From NCBI RefSeq assembly GCF_018275325.1, contig NZ_JAGVQR010000001.1, positions 930,001 to 994,000 of the forward strand: a stretch of 64,000 nucleotides of DNA, in the 5' to 3' direction. The notes beneath the pieces were generated by a model that did no database searches, had not been told where the DNA came from, and was given only the letters and a program-made list of their open reading frames with translations. How positions within the stretch are numbered: position 1 is the first letter of the stretch; every line of letters begins with the position of its first letter. This DNA comes from Nocardioides palaemonis (GTDB lineage: Bacteria > Actinomycetota > Actinomycetes > Propionibacteriales > Nocardioidaceae). This document shows positions 43,155 to 52,404 of the stretch, one piece after another. Both the position numbers and the translations under genes were made by a program.

Positions 43155-43180
43155 GGGGCTGATGCACGAGTAGGTGACAT
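43019..43180 (-). CDS. Truncated ribbon-helix-helix antitoxin, copy B
   Basis: Only the last 41 residues match the intact antitoxin: GAEPMQVVAVRLTAEELAAV then HISRSEAIRRAL. The duplicated segment ends inside the gene, and the new upstream sequence offers ATG 43180, adding SPTRASAP. The DNA-binding fold remains; the N-terminal half with the acidic segment is gone. Whether it still neutralises the toxin is unknown. Confidence 0.55.
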   Translation of the reverse strand: MSPTRASAPGAEPMQVVAVRLTAEELAAVDAIAEREHISRSEAIRRALASSAA

Positions 43181-43345
43181 CTGATCTGTGGTGCCGAGGG
43201 GTGCCGAGGGGTGTGCACGCGCGTGATCCTGAGAGACCTCACTCGAACCCTCGACCGCGCCGCCCCTGCCGCCCACCGGCAGTCAACACGACTGCGAAGA
43301 TGCGCTGCACCTGAGTCACAGCCCCGAACACGGACAGGACCGACC

Positions 43346-44272
43346 ATGAGCACCTCCGACGCCTGCAAGAGCGCCCGCCACGACGACGGCCAGTTCGGCA
43401 CCCAGCCTCGCGCCGAGGTCCCTGACATCGACCTCCCGCTGCAGGCCACAGCGCCCGCACCGACGCCAGCGACGAGCTACCTCCCCGTCGACGCCGGGAC
43501 GAAGGAACGGCTGTCGAGGACAGCCACCCTCTTCGGTGCACACGCCAAGGACAACTGGGACCGCAAGCGCGACACCGAGGACGCCGGCACCCTCCTACTC
43601 GCCATGCCGCACCTGATGACCTCCTACGAGACGGTGCTCGCCACGGCGCTCAGCGAGGGCAAGACCGCCAAGGACGTCGTCGTCCGTCAAGTCCGACAGG
43701 TCGTGGACCGTGCCGCCCGCGAGCTCGTCGGCCGGGTCTGGGAGAAGCGCCGCTTCCGCACCAAGGGCGGACCGCTGCTCGCCGGCAAGTACGGGTACGG
43801 TGCCGCCTGGTCGCCGGACGCGCTCAACAGGCTCCTCGACGCGGACGGTGCGCGGCGCGATGACAAGCACTGGAGCGGACGCCTCACCCTCGAACACGTC
43901 GTCCCCGCCTCCACCATCGCCGTCATCGTCTCCGAGATGGGGAAGAAGGGCGCCTCGGCAGACGATGTCGCCCGGATGCTGCGCGAGAACGTCACACAGG
44001 TCGTCGTCGTTATGAACAAGTACAAGACGAGCGGACACCGGGACCAGCCGTCGCCGAGGCTGATGGACGCCGACTCCCGCGACCGGCTCGTGGCCCACTA
44101 CACCGGCGGGGACCGGGTCACCGACCCCGACGAGATGTTCACGATCCGGTGGTCGCGCTACCTCGACGTCACCAGGCGCGACGGCGACGGCACCCGCACG
44201 GTGGACTGGGAGCTCGCCGACCTCCAGACCGTCAACGACGCCATCGTCGAGCGCATGGACGCGCAGAGCTGA
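43346..44272 (+). CDS. Unknown protein with a possible HNH-like motif
   Basis: The 308-residue protein starts at ATG 43346. Residues 60-230 are helical and basic (ETVLATALSEGKTAKDVVVR, ELVGRVWEKRRFRTKGGPLL). The segment SGRLTLEHVVPASTIAVIV resembles the first His strand of HNH endonucleases (LxxxHVVP), and VVVMNKYKTSGHRDQPSPRL could supply the Asn/His part, but no clear metal site can be drawn. It is the first gene of the element side of the boundary and transcribed alone towards the relaxase region. No better family assignment. Confidence 0.5.
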   Translation: MSTSDACKSARHDDGQFGTQPRAEVPDIDLPLQATAPAPTPATSYLPVDAGTKERLSRTATLFGAHAKDNWDRKRDTEDAGTLLLAMPHLMTSYETVLATALSEGKTAKDVVVRQVRQVVDRAARELVGRVWEKRRFRTKGGPLLAGKYGYGAAWSPDALNRLLDADGARRDDKHWSGRLTLEHVVPASTIAVIVSEMGKKGASADDVARMLRENVTQVVVVMNKYKTSGHRDQPSPRLMDADSRDRLVAHYTGGDRVTDPDEMFTIRWSRYLDVTRRDGDGTRTVDWELADLQTVNDAIVERMDAQS

Positions 44273-44455
44273 GGGCCGGGTCCCGCCTCCACCTAGCCTT
44301 AATGGGGGCCAGCAGAGGCGGGAACATCTACTTGATCGGCTGCTTTGCAGCGACGCAGCGGAACGACGAAAAAGGTTGAAATGTTGTCGGAGGCACCCGG
44401 AGCGTGGCCGGGCACCCCCGCACACCGGTGGGGCATGAAGCGCCCCCAGGAGTCC

Positions 44456-44769
44456 TCAACGCGGCCCGCGGCCCTCGGCCTTGGCGATCAACTCGGCGGC
44501 GGAGAGGAAGCGGACCAGAACGGCGCCGGCGGGAGCCTCGTGGATGATGTACCTCCGTTCTCGAGGCGATCGAGAACCAGTGGGCTGCGTGCGCTGCCGC
44601 GGGCCCGAAGCCGACGAAGTTGGCTACCGGCGCTCTGCCGATCTCGAGCTCCTACCGGCCGTGAGGCCGTCTGGAGCGACCCGGAACCGCAGTCGCAAGC
44701 CCAGTCGATCGCCGATCAGCTGCGCTCGGTTGTCGAGCGCGCGTGCGGTCGTTGGGTCCATGGTGACCA
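44456..44769 (-). pseudogene. Decayed small gene downstream of the relaxase
   Basis: Three consecutive frames give a plausible small protein: DPTTARALDNRAQLIGDRLG, then LEIGRAPVANFVGFGPAAAH, then YIIHEAPAGAVLVRFLSAAE and LIAKAEGRGPR with a stop at 44456. At least two indels separate them. It lies 61 bases behind the relaxase gene on the same strand, so it was probably part of that operon. Family unknown. Confidence 0.4.
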
Positions 44770-44830
44770 TGGTCGCTGGCCGGTCCGCTCTGCACCAGCC
44801 TCGCGCGTCCGGCCCGGAGCAGGTCGGTGG

Positions 44831-47800
44831 TCAGCGGCGCGGAGCGCCCGGGCGCGGCGGCCGCGGACGGTTGACGTCCTGCCGGTCTCGGGCCGCACCC
44901 TGCGACGTGGTCGACGCCGGGCTGCCGGCGCCGGTGTCGGCGATCGGGAGCTCGAGACGGGACATGACCCGGTAGCGCAGGTCACGGGCGGGGCTGTCGC
45001 CCAGCGGCTTCTCGGCGACCAGGCCGCGCGTGGCGGCGCCGACGTCGTGACCCTGCTCGTGGGCCTGCTCCAGCATCGCCGCGGTGGCGGCCCAGTCGCC
45101 CTGCTCGAGCAGGCGCGGGTCGAGCTCGCGAGCCAGCGGCGCCCAGCGCTCGGCCGGGGTCTGCTCGGCCGCGGCCGCAAGCCGAGCGCGGACCTCGCTG
45201 CTCTTGTGCAGCTCGGTCAGCGCCGCCTTCCGCGGGTCGGCATCCCAGCTCTTGACCGCGTCGCGCAGGTCCTGGCGGGCCTGCATCTGGGAGAGCCGCA
45301 GCCGAGCCCGCACCTGGTTCACGCCCGGCTCCCAGGCACGGCTGGGACGCGCCGACAGGATCCTCATGGCCGCCACCCGCGCCTGTTCGGGGGCGAGGTT
45401 GTCGAGCCGCTCGGTGAGCAGCTGGTCACCCAGCGACCGGAAGGCCGGCTGACCGCTGGCCACCGCGGCGGTGAGCGCGGCAGGGCCGCGCTGGGCGAGC
45501 AGGTCGGCCGGGTCGAGGCCGTCAGGGAACCGGGCGAAACCGGGGTCGAGGCCATGCGGGGTGAGCATCCAGAAGTCCCGCTCGGCCGCGACCTGGCCAG
45601 CGAGATCGGCATCGGTGGCCACGATCGGGTCGCGCCCGACCGCAGCCAGCTGGGCGGCCTGCTCGTCGGTCAACGACGTGCCCAGCGGCGCCACGCCGAC
45701 GTAGAGACCGGCACTGGCGATGGTGACGGCGACGGCGTCCATCGGCCCCTCGACGATCACCGGGACGGCGCCCTCGGCGAGCAGCTCGTCGACGACGCCG
45801 AACAGCTGAGCGCCCTTGTGGAACAGCGGGGTGTCGGCGGTGTTGAGGTACTTCGGCCCGTCCTTGTCAGCATCGGTGAGGTCGGGGCGCCGGCGGCCGA
45901 CGAAGCCCAGCACCTCGCCCTGGTGGATCACAGGGAACATCACCCGGTCGCGGAACCGGTCGATGAGGCGGCCGGTGCTGGCCTCGGTCGCCACCCCGGT
46001 GGCCACCATCTCGGTGTCGCTGACACCGCGGCCGCGCAGGTGGTCGACCAGGTTGGTCCACCCCGCCGGCGCCTGCCCGGGCCGGAACCGCTCGTCGCCG
46101 GCGAGGTCGACACCGAACCGGCCGGTGAGGTAGTCGCGACCCCACGAGTCGACGAAACGGGTCTCGAAGAACGCCTGTGCCATGTCGTTGATCTCGACCA
46201 TGCGCTCACGCGAGACGGGGGAGGAGTTCCACTCCTCGGCCCGCTGGTACATCAGCCGGAGGTCGGCGTCGATGGGCTCCAGCCGGGTGCCGCCCAGGTC
46301 GCGGAGGTAGGCCGACAGGGTGAGGTCGGGCTCGACGTACTGGTCCTCATCGACCGGATCGCTCGCGTCGACCGGGCCGCCGGCGACGACGTCGACCAGG
46401 TGCTCGTCGGCCTCGTCGACCAGGTGCTCGTTGTACGGGCCGGGCTCCTCGGCGAGCGGCCAGTCGGCCCAGTCGTGATCGGTCGCGTGGTCGACGACCG
46501 TGGCCGGATCCGGCTCCACTCCCTCCCACAGGTCGGCCGGCGGCTCGTCGAAGGGGACCTCGTGCCCGTGCTCGTCGGGAGCGGTCTCCAGCGCGATCGA
46601 GGTCCGCCAGACCAGCGCCTGGCACTCGTCGACGCCGTCCCAGCCGTCGCTCGGCATCGCCCGCCCGGCACCCAGCAGCGCGTCGACCTGCCAGCCGCGC
46701 TGAACGCCGTGGTCGACGTTCGAGACGAGCGCGGGCCACCAGGTGCTGGCCTGGATGCTCGCGGCCCGCTCGGGACCGAACAGCTCCACCAGTCGGGGAG
46801 TCCACTCGGTGGTGACGCTCTCGCCGTGGGAACCGTCGCCGATCTGAGCGGCAACGGCCGGGGTCAGCTGACGGGCCATGCGCCACCACACGGCCGCCGC
46901 GGCGTGCTCATCGGGCAGCGGACCGGCCGGGTGGTCGGGGGCAGTGGCGGTGCGCAGCAGCTCGTGCGCGGTAACGCCGGCGCGAGACATCGCGGCCAGG
47001 CGCTCGGCCAGCAGCGGGGTGAACGCGTCGTCTCGGACCTGCGGGGCCAGCGAGTAGAGCAGCTGGCGCCATTCCTTGAGCGCCGGCGTGTGGTCTCCGG
47101 TGACGGCACGGTTGAGTCGTCGCTGCCAGGTCGCGGAGGCCTTCTGCAGCTGCGGCGCCCCGGTCGGTCGCCGGTCGTCGACCGGGACCTGCATCGCGGC
47201 CCGCCAGACCTCGACGTCGGCCACCGTGGCGGCCTCGGGCCGCAGACCGTTCTGCGCCCACTCCGGCAGCGAGGACTGCTCGGCGGCACGGGTGTGGACC
47301 TGCTCGGCGAGCTGGGTGACCAGGTGAGCACGCTGCGTGAGGTAGGCACCCCAGTGCGGGTCCTCGGCCAGGCGGGCCGGGACCGCGGGCATCCAGGGCA
47401 GCGGGCCGGCGCCGGCGTTGCGCAGGCCCGAGGCGTCCAGACGCCAGTCCAGGACCGCGGCGCGGTCGTGCGCGCTCTCCAGCTCCCGGTCGCCGGCCGC
47501 GGCCCGGAGCGCGTCGACCGGGTTCTCCCCGGCGGCACCGAGCAGCAGCAGGTGGGCGCGCAGGGTCGGCCACGCCGCCTCCTCCGAGAGCCCCGGGACG
47601 AGCGTCTCGACCGCGTTGTCCAGGGCGTCGACCACGCTGACCGGGGTGCCGTCGGCGCCGGCGATCGTGTCGTGGCGCAGCAGGTCCTCGGCGGCGACGT
47701 AGAGGCTGTCGATGTAGCGCTGCGAGGCCTCGCCGAGCCGAGTGGCCGGGTCGGCCTGCTCGCGGATCAGGCTGGTCGCGGACCGCTGGGCGTCGTCGCG

Positions 47801-50779
47801 GGCCAGCATCGACTCGACGATGTCGGTCGGCGTGAGCGGCCGCACCAGCGTCGGGTGGATCACCGAGTGCGGGTCGCCGTCCCCGACGACCTCGAGGTAG
47901 ACGTGGTTCGCGTGCGCGCCGCGAGTCATCATCGTGTAGAGCTGCTGACGCGACTCGCTGCCGGTGGCCAGGCCGTGCATCGTGTCGGCGGTGACGCCCT
48001 GAGCGGTGTGAACGGTGCACGCGTAGCCGAGCTCGGTGGACCGTGCGACGTAGTCGGCGGGCAGCCGCACGGTGCGGCCGTGCTGGGTGTGCTGGACGGT
48101 CAGGTCGCCACCCTCGTGGATCTCCAGCACGTGCCAGCGGTCGCCGTTCTTCACCCAGTCTGTGGCCGAAGTACGCAGGCGACGGTCGTTCTCGCGGGTG
48201 ATGATCAGCTCGCCGATCGAGGCCTCGTTCCCGTCGGCGAGCCGGCGGACCGGGCCGCTCGCAGCGACGTCGGCCGGGTCGATTCCCTCGAGCCGGTGGG
48301 CGCGTGCCTGCTGGTTCAGCTCGCTGACCAGGTCGCGAGTCGGACCGAGCATGATCGAGTCAAGCCCGGTCGCGCGGTCGGCCTGCCAAGCGGCGAAGAC
48401 CTCCTCGGTCATCGACGCCAGGTCGCCGACGTGGACCCGGTCGCGGTCGAGGTAGAAGCCGAGAGCCTCGGCCTTGCCCTCACGCAGCGCGAGCGAGGCG
48501 GCACCCTCGGCGGGGTCCTTGAACCGGACGAGCTCGGTCAGCTGCAGCGCCCCGTGGGTGGCGCGGATGTCGCGCAGCACGCCGCCGGCGCCGATCGCGG
48601 AGAGCTGCTGGTCGTCGCCGATCAGGCGGACGCTGCCGCCACGCTCGAGGATGTAGGAGACCGCCGCGTCCAAGGAGAGGGTGTCGGCCATCCCAGCCTC
48701 GTCGATGACCACCAGCGTGGAGGAGTCGATGCCGGCAACCCAGGCCGGCATCGCGGCGCCGGACTCGCGGGCCGCCTGCAGCGAGTGGGTCAGCTTGGCC
48801 AGGGTGTCGGTCTGGGTGTCGATCTGCGAGCGCAGGGCATCCGCGGCCGCCGCCGAGGGCGCCAGCCCGATGATCGTGCCGCCGCCGTCAGCCCACGCGC
48901 TGGCCAGCGCCCGCATCGCGGTGGTCTTGCCCGATCCGGCGGGCGCGATCGCCAGCTGCAGCCGTGCCCCGGAGGTGGCCATCTCTCGCACCAGCGTGGC
49001 CTGACCGGCGTTGAGGGTGATGCCGTTGGCGGTCGACTCGAGCAGCGCCAGGTCGACCGAGTCGGTCGAGACGGCGTACCCGTCGTGGCGGCCGGCGGCC
49101 GCGACCAGGCGCTCCTCGGCGCCCAGCACTTTGCCCGAGGTGAACAGCTCGGCGCCGCTCTGGGTGTAGACCGAGGCCCCGTCCGCGCGGCGCAGCTCCG
49201 CCGGTTCGCTGATGGTGTCCCAGGGGCGGGCCATGCTCACCGAGCGTCCGTCGAGGACCTCACTGACCAGCAGGTCGACCACCTGGGAGACCTGGTTGGT
49301 GGGCACGTTGGCGCCCCTGACCTGCCGCTGTGCCTCGGCGTAGACGTGCCAGAACTGCCAGGTGCTCCGGGCTCCTTCCATCGTCGACACGATCCGGTCG
49401 GTGGTCTTGGCGAACCAGGCCGAGTCGGCCAGCGACCGCGCTGCGCCCTTCGGGTTCAGCGCGCCGTGGACCATCTGCTTGACCCGCTGCGGCGTGCCCA
49501 GCACCTCGACGGCCTCGCGGTTCCAGGTCTCGCGCTGCTCGGCCAGCGAGCGCGGCTCGTGCTTGGCCTCGCGGGTCTCCAGCGTCGCCTGCTGGGACAG
49601 CTGGATGGTCTCCACCGGCGTCGGCGGCCGCCCGTGGGTGGCCTGGAACGCGGCCGCGAGGACCTTGCGGCGGTCCTCCAGGTTGGCACGGCGCTTGGAG
49701 AACCGGCGGTTCAGGTCGGGGTCGACGCCGACGATCTCGCGAACCGGCCGCTTGCGGGCGTCCTCGTTCGGGCGCTCCTCGAAACGCACGCCGAGGGCGT
49801 CGACCAGGTGCCGCTCGAGCGCGGTGTTGTAGGTCTCCGAGGCCGAGACGACCGCCTTGTGCAGCGGCCGGCCGTCAATGGCCAGCCACTTGCCGTCGAG
49901 GGTCTGGACCTTATTCGCCACCGCGACGTGCGTATGCAGGTCAGGGTCGCCGGCGCGGGAGTCGCGGTGGGTGAACGCGGTGGCGACCAGGCCGCGGACG
50001 TCGACCTGGCGGACGCCGTTGGTGCCGCGGCGGGTGAACAGCGCCTTGGACTCGATGAAGTCCAGCGCGTCCTTGATCGCCGCCTGGTGAGCCCGCTCGA
50101 TCACCGCGGCGGTCTTCGGGTCGGCGATCGCCCACAGCACCGAGACGCTCTTGACCGGCGAGAAGGTCAGGTCGTAGCCGGCCACCGCGTTGGTCTTGGG
50201 GCGGGAGTGCTTGGCGATCGCGGCGGCAAGCTCGCGGGCGTCGGCGGGCTCGCGGCCGTGCTCGGCACGGAAGAACTCGGTCCCGACCTCGGTGCGAACC
50301 TTGGCCCGATCGGCCGCGGGGACCGGCCAGTCACCCGGCAGGCCGGCGGCCTCGTTGAGGGCCGCGATGCGCTTGGCGACCTCGATCCGGAACGGGCTGA
50401 TGTCGTTCTCGTAGACCTTGTACGGCGTGCCGAGCTGCCGGGCCGTCTTGTAGTCCGCCTCGGTCGGCCGGGCGACGCCGCCACCTTCGATGGGGCGGCC
50501 GATGCGCAGGTCCAGATCCTTGGTCCGCTGGGTGGCCAGCGGGTGGTGACCGGAGCCAAACAGGCTCTGCATGTGGTCGGCGGTGACGATGTCGCCAGCG
50601 TCGAGGCCCTCCAGGCCCTCCATGCCGGAGCCGACCCACACGCCGGGGGTCTCGCCCTTCTCGGTGTAGTAGCTCGCCAACCCGGTGTGGCCCTTGTCGG
50701 TGGCATCCAGAGCTGCGACCTGGCGGGTCAGGTAGTCGTACCCCGACCCCGCCGTCAGCTTGTGGAGGCTCATCGTCAC
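44831..50779 (-). CDS. MobF-type conjugative relaxase fused to helicase and DnaG-like primase
   Basis: A 1982-residue protein. Residues 1-450: TrwC-type relaxase with N-terminal tyrosines in GYDYLTRQVA, and the three-His metal site ending DLHTHVAVAN (about 280). Residues 580-1080: RecD/TraI-like helicase with Walker A APAGSGKTT (about 611), DEAG in VVIDEAGMAD (about 690) and VHTAQGVTADTMHGLATG (about 920). Residues 1570-1760: DnaG-type primase core (DRFRDRVMFPVI) with Toprim acidic residues in EGPMDAVAV (about 1677) and ATDADLAG (about 1719). One enzyme could nick oriT, unwind the strand and prime complementary-strand synthesis in the recipient. Transcription runs away from the probable oriT. 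Confidence 0.93.
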   Translation of the reverse strand: MTMSLHKLTAGSGYDYLTRQVAALDATDKGHTGLASYYTEKGETPGVWVGSGMEGLEGLDAGDIVTADHMQSLFGSGHHPLATQRTKDLDLRIGRPIEGGGVARPTEADYKTARQLGTPYKVYENDISPFRIEVAKRIAALNEAAGLPGDWPVPAADRAKVRTEVGTEFFRAEHGREPADARELAAAIAKHSRPKTNAVAGYDLTFSPVKSVSVLWAIADPKTAAVIERAHQAAIKDALDFIESKALFTRRGTNGVRQVDVRGLVATAFTHRDSRAGDPDLHTHVAVANKVQTLDGKWLAIDGRPLHKAVVSASETYNTALERHLVDALGVRFEERPNEDARKRPVREIVGVDPDLNRRFSKRRANLEDRRKVLAAAFQATHGRPPTPVETIQLSQQATLETREAKHEPRSLAEQRETWNREAVEVLGTPQRVKQMVHGALNPKGAARSLADSAWFAKTTDRIVSTMEGARSTWQFWHVYAEAQRQVRGANVPTNQVSQVVDLLVSEVLDGRSVSMARPWDTISEPAELRRADGASVYTQSGAELFTSGKVLGAEERLVAAAGRHDGYAVSTDSVDLALLESTANGITLNAGQATLVREMATSGARLQLAIAPAGSGKTTAMRALASAWADGGGTIIGLAPSAAAADALRSQIDTQTDTLAKLTHSLQAARESGAAMPAWVAGIDSSTLVVIDEAGMADTLSLDAAVSYILERGGSVRLIGDDQQLSAIGAGGVLRDIRATHGALQLTELVRFKDPAEGAASLALREGKAEALGFYLDRDRVHVGDLASMTEEVFAAWQADRATGLDSIMLGPTRDLVSELNQQARAHRLEGIDPADVAASGPVRRLADGNEASIGELIITRENDRRLRTSATDWVKNGDRWHVLEIHEGGDLTVQHTQHGRTVRLPADYVARSTELGYACTVHTAQGVTADTMHGLATGSESRQQLYTMMTRGAHANHVYLEVVGDGDPHSVIHPTLVRPLTPTDIVESMLARDDAQRSATSLIREQADPATRLGEASQRYIDSLYVAAEDLLRHDTIAGADGTPVSVVDALDNAVETLVPGLSEEAAWPTLRAHLLLLGAAGENPVDALRAAAGDRELESAHDRAAVLDWRLDASGLRNAGAGPLPWMPAVPARLAEDPHWGAYLTQRAHLVTQLAEQVHTRAAEQSSLPEWAQNGLRPEAATVADVEVWRAAMQVPVDDRRPTGAPQLQKASATWQRRLNRAVTGDHTPALKEWRQLLYSLAPQVRDDAFTPLLAERLAAMSRAGVTAHELLRTATAPDHPAGPLPDEHAAAAVWWRMARQLTPAVAAQIGDGSHGESVTTEWTPRLVELFGPERAASIQASTWWPALVSNVDHGVQRGWQVDALLGAGRAMPSDGWDGVDECQALVWRTSIALETAPDEHGHEVPFDEPPADLWEGVEPDPATVVDHATDHDWADWPLAEEPGPYNEHLVDEADEHLVDVVAGGPVDASDPVDEDQYVEPDLTLSAYLRDLGGTRLEPIDADLRLMYQRAEEWNSSPVSRERMVEINDMAQAFFETRFVDSWGRDYLTGRFGVDLAGDERFRPGQAPAGWTNLVDHLRGRGVSDTEMVATGVATEASTGRLIDRFRDRVMFPVIHQGEVLGFVGRRRPDLTDADKDGPKYLNTADTPLFHKGAQLFGVVDELLAEGAVPVIVEGPMDAVAVTIASAGLYVGVAPLGTSLTDEQAAQLAAVGRDPIVATDADLAGQVAAERDFWMLTPHGLDPGFARFPDGLDPADLLAQRGPAALTAAVASGQPAFRSLGDQLLTERLDNLAPEQARVAAMRILSARPSRAWEPGVNQVRARLRLSQMQARQDLRDAVKSWDADPRKAALTELHKSSEVRARLAAAAEQTPAERWAPLARELDPRLLEQGDWAATAAMLEQAHEQGHDVGAATRGLVAEKPLGDSPARDLRYRVMSRLELPIADTGAGSPASTTSQGAARDRQDVNRPRPPRPGAPRR

Positions 50780-51073
50780 GGTCCCCTACGTGCGCGCGGG
50801 CGCGCGGTGCGATCACTTTCGGCCGGATTTCTGATGTGTTCCTTCTATTCGGCAGACCGAGAATGCAAGAGGTGTGTGGCACTTGGTCGGTCGCGGAAAT
50901 CTGGGGGGACGCTGAGGGGCGTGGGTGACGGCTGGGGCGTCGGGTTCGGATCGGGCTGGCTGGATGGGGCGAGGGGAGCGGGTTTGAAGGTTTCTGGGGT
51001 TCGGTGATCGCTCGGGGACGGCGAAATGTCGTAGGTGACTGTCAGAGTCCATGTCGACACGAGTGAGGACCGG
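50780..51073. promoter_or_regulatory. Candidate oriT / divergent promoter region
   Basis: The 294-base gap between the relaxase and a divergent small gene is where oriT is normally found in MobF systems. It includes a GC palindrome (GCGCGC-GGG-CGCGCG, about 50792) and an inverted repeat GACCGA ... TCGGTC around GAATGCAAGAGGTGTGTGGC. The nick site cannot be identified from the sequence. Confidence 0.4.
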
Positions 51074-51466
51074 ATGAGTCAGCAGACGATCAAGCAGCAG
51101 GCGCGGCGTACGGCGCGGGAGATGGCCGAGAAGCGGCGGCGCGAGCGCGAGGAGCGGGAGCGCCGGGTGATCGACCTGGCCGAGCGGGTCATGGTCGCAA
51201 TCGGTGAGCGTGACGCTGCGGTGGCTGAGACCGAGAAGCGCGCGGGTGAGGCGCTGCGGGAGTTGACGGAGCGCGAGGGCCTGTCTCTGAGTGAGGCCGT
51301 CGAGTGGTGCGGCGAGACCGTGAGTGTCCGGGAGGCCACGCGGCTGCGGCGGCTGGCCAGTGAGCCCCAGGCCAAGGACGGCGGCGGCGAGCAGGGCGGC
51401 GACGGCGCGGCCGCGCTGGCGGCTGCGGGGAGTGGGGGAGCGGGTGCCGGTTCGGCGGCTGGATGA
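51074..51466 (+). CDS. Small coiled-coil protein, possible relaxosome accessory
   Basis: ATG 51074 follows GAGTGAGGA. The first 60 residues are a highly charged helix (TAREMAEKRRREREERERRV), continuing as a helical segment (ERDAAVAETEKRAGEALREL) and a short LSLSEAVEWCGETVSVREAT helix-turn-helix-like part; the end is a Gly/Ala linker. It is the first gene divergent from the relaxase across the oriT candidate, the usual place of accessory DNA-binding proteins. No family assigned. Confidence 0.6.
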   Translation: MSQQTIKQQARRTAREMAEKRRREREERERRVIDLAERVMVAIGERDAAVAETEKRAGEALRELTEREGLSLSEAVEWCGETVSVREATRLRRLASEPQAKDGGGEQGGDGAAALAAAGSGGAGAGSAAG

Positions 51467-51971
51467 CGCCGGCCTCGCGGCGGTCGCGGCAGCGATCGCC
51501 GATCCGGCGGTGCTCACGCGGTACCGGGCGAAGGTCGCCACGGTGCCGGGCAGTGAGTGCCTGTGGTGGACCGGCGCGGTGGCCGGTCGGTCCGAGCGGG
51601 AGCGCACGGACGGCGGCGGTCATGGCCGGTTCTGGTACGCGCCGGGGCGGGTGATCATCGCGCACCGGTTCGCGTACGCGGTCATGTACGGCGTTGACGC
51701 GCTCGCGGAGGCGCGGCTGCTCGGGCATCGCTGTCACAACCCGCTGTGCCAGCGGATCGCACCCGATCACGTCGTGGTGTCGAGCGCGGCGCAGAACCGG
51801 CGTGAGTGGTCGGTGCAGCGGCGGCTGCCCTACAGCCCGTTGGCGGACCCGCGCGGGCCGCGTCGGCGGGCGCGGGAACTGCGCGACCTGGCGCGTGAGG
51901 ACCCGCAGCTCGTAGCCGACGACCTCGCGCGGCTCCAGGAGCTGCTGGGGGAGCAACTGACCCTGTGGTGA
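51444..51971 (+). CDS. HNH endonuclease-like zinc protein
   Basis: GTG 51444 with GGGGGAG six bases upstream overlaps the previous gene by 23 bases; GTG 51432 is an alternative. In the 175 residues, ECLWWTGAVAG, HGRFWYAPGRVIIAHRFAYA, LGHRCHNPLCQRIAPDHVVV and SSAAQNRREW follow the layout of phage/plasmid HNH proteins with a Cys/His zinc site and the closing His-Asn pair. The C-terminus is a helical region. Nickase or homing activity is possible. A strong terminator follows. Confidence 0.75.
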   Translation: MPVRRLDDAGLAAVAAAIADPAVLTRYRAKVATVPGSECLWWTGAVAGRSERERTDGGGHGRFWYAPGRVIIAHRFAYAVMYGVDALAEARLLGHRCHNPLCQRIAPDHVVVSSAAQNRREWSVQRRLPYSPLADPRGPRRRARELRDLAREDPQLVADDLARLQELLGEQLTLW

Positions 51972-51985
51972 TCAGCCGGACGCAG

Positions 51986-52021
51986 AAGGCCGCCCGCACC
52001 GTCGATGGTGCGGGCGGCCTT
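51986..52021. terminator. Perfect 15-bp hairpin between convergent genes
   Basis: AAGGCCGCCCGCACC and its exact complement flank the 6-base loop GTCGAT. It serves the HNH-like gene on the plus strand and the small-gene operon on the minus strand. Confidence 0.9.
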
Positions 52022-52032
52022 GCGGTTGTTGG

Positions 52033-52404
52033 TCAGGCTGGCTCGCCGTCGAGGAGTCGGCCGAGCGTCTCCCACAGGTCGAGGTAGCCGTCCGCGTCCT
52101 CGGGTGCCTGGTCGCCCCACTTGGCGTGCAGGTCGCGGATGCGGTCGAGTCGGTCGAGGCGGTCGGGCAGCGCGGTGCGGGCAGCGGCTATGAACTCCAC
52201 GTCGGGCGCGTGCTCGGGAACGTCGCCCCCGCGCGGGTACTTCTTGATCCCGAGCCGCTGCCAGTGAGCACCGGCGTAGGCGACGAGGATGTTGTCCGGG
52301 ATCAGGGCGTCGGCGGCGGTGGCGCGGATCTTGTCGCCGTGCGGAGTCCACGGGCCTGGGGTGGCGCGGGCCTCAAGGGCGCGGAGCGTGGCGTCGTCGC
52401 TCAT
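52033..52404 (-). CDS. Phage/plasmid-type small protein (ATPGPW family-like)
   Basis: The 123-residue protein starts with LRALEARATPGPWTPHGDKI and has VEFIAAARTALPDRLDRLDR, a combination seen in many actinophage and plasmid hypothetical proteins (ATPGPW ... FIAxAR). No enzymatic motif. It is the last gene of a five-gene minus-strand run in which every start overlaps the previous stop by four bases, so the five are coordinately translated. Confidence 0.7.
   Translation of the reverse strand: MSDDATLRALEARATPGPWTPHGDKIRATAADALIPDNILVAYAGAHWQRLGIKKYPRGGDVPEHAPDVEFIAAARTALPDRLDRLDRIRDLHAKWGDQAPEDADGYLDLWETLGRLLDGEPA

Noticed and set aside
44345-51007. A 2220-codon open frame on the plus strand opposite the relaxase gene
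   Set aside because: It is the antisense shadow of a very GC-rich gene; its translation is low-complexity Arg/Gly/Val/Leu text with no motif, while the minus strand shows complete relaxase, helicase and primase motifs.
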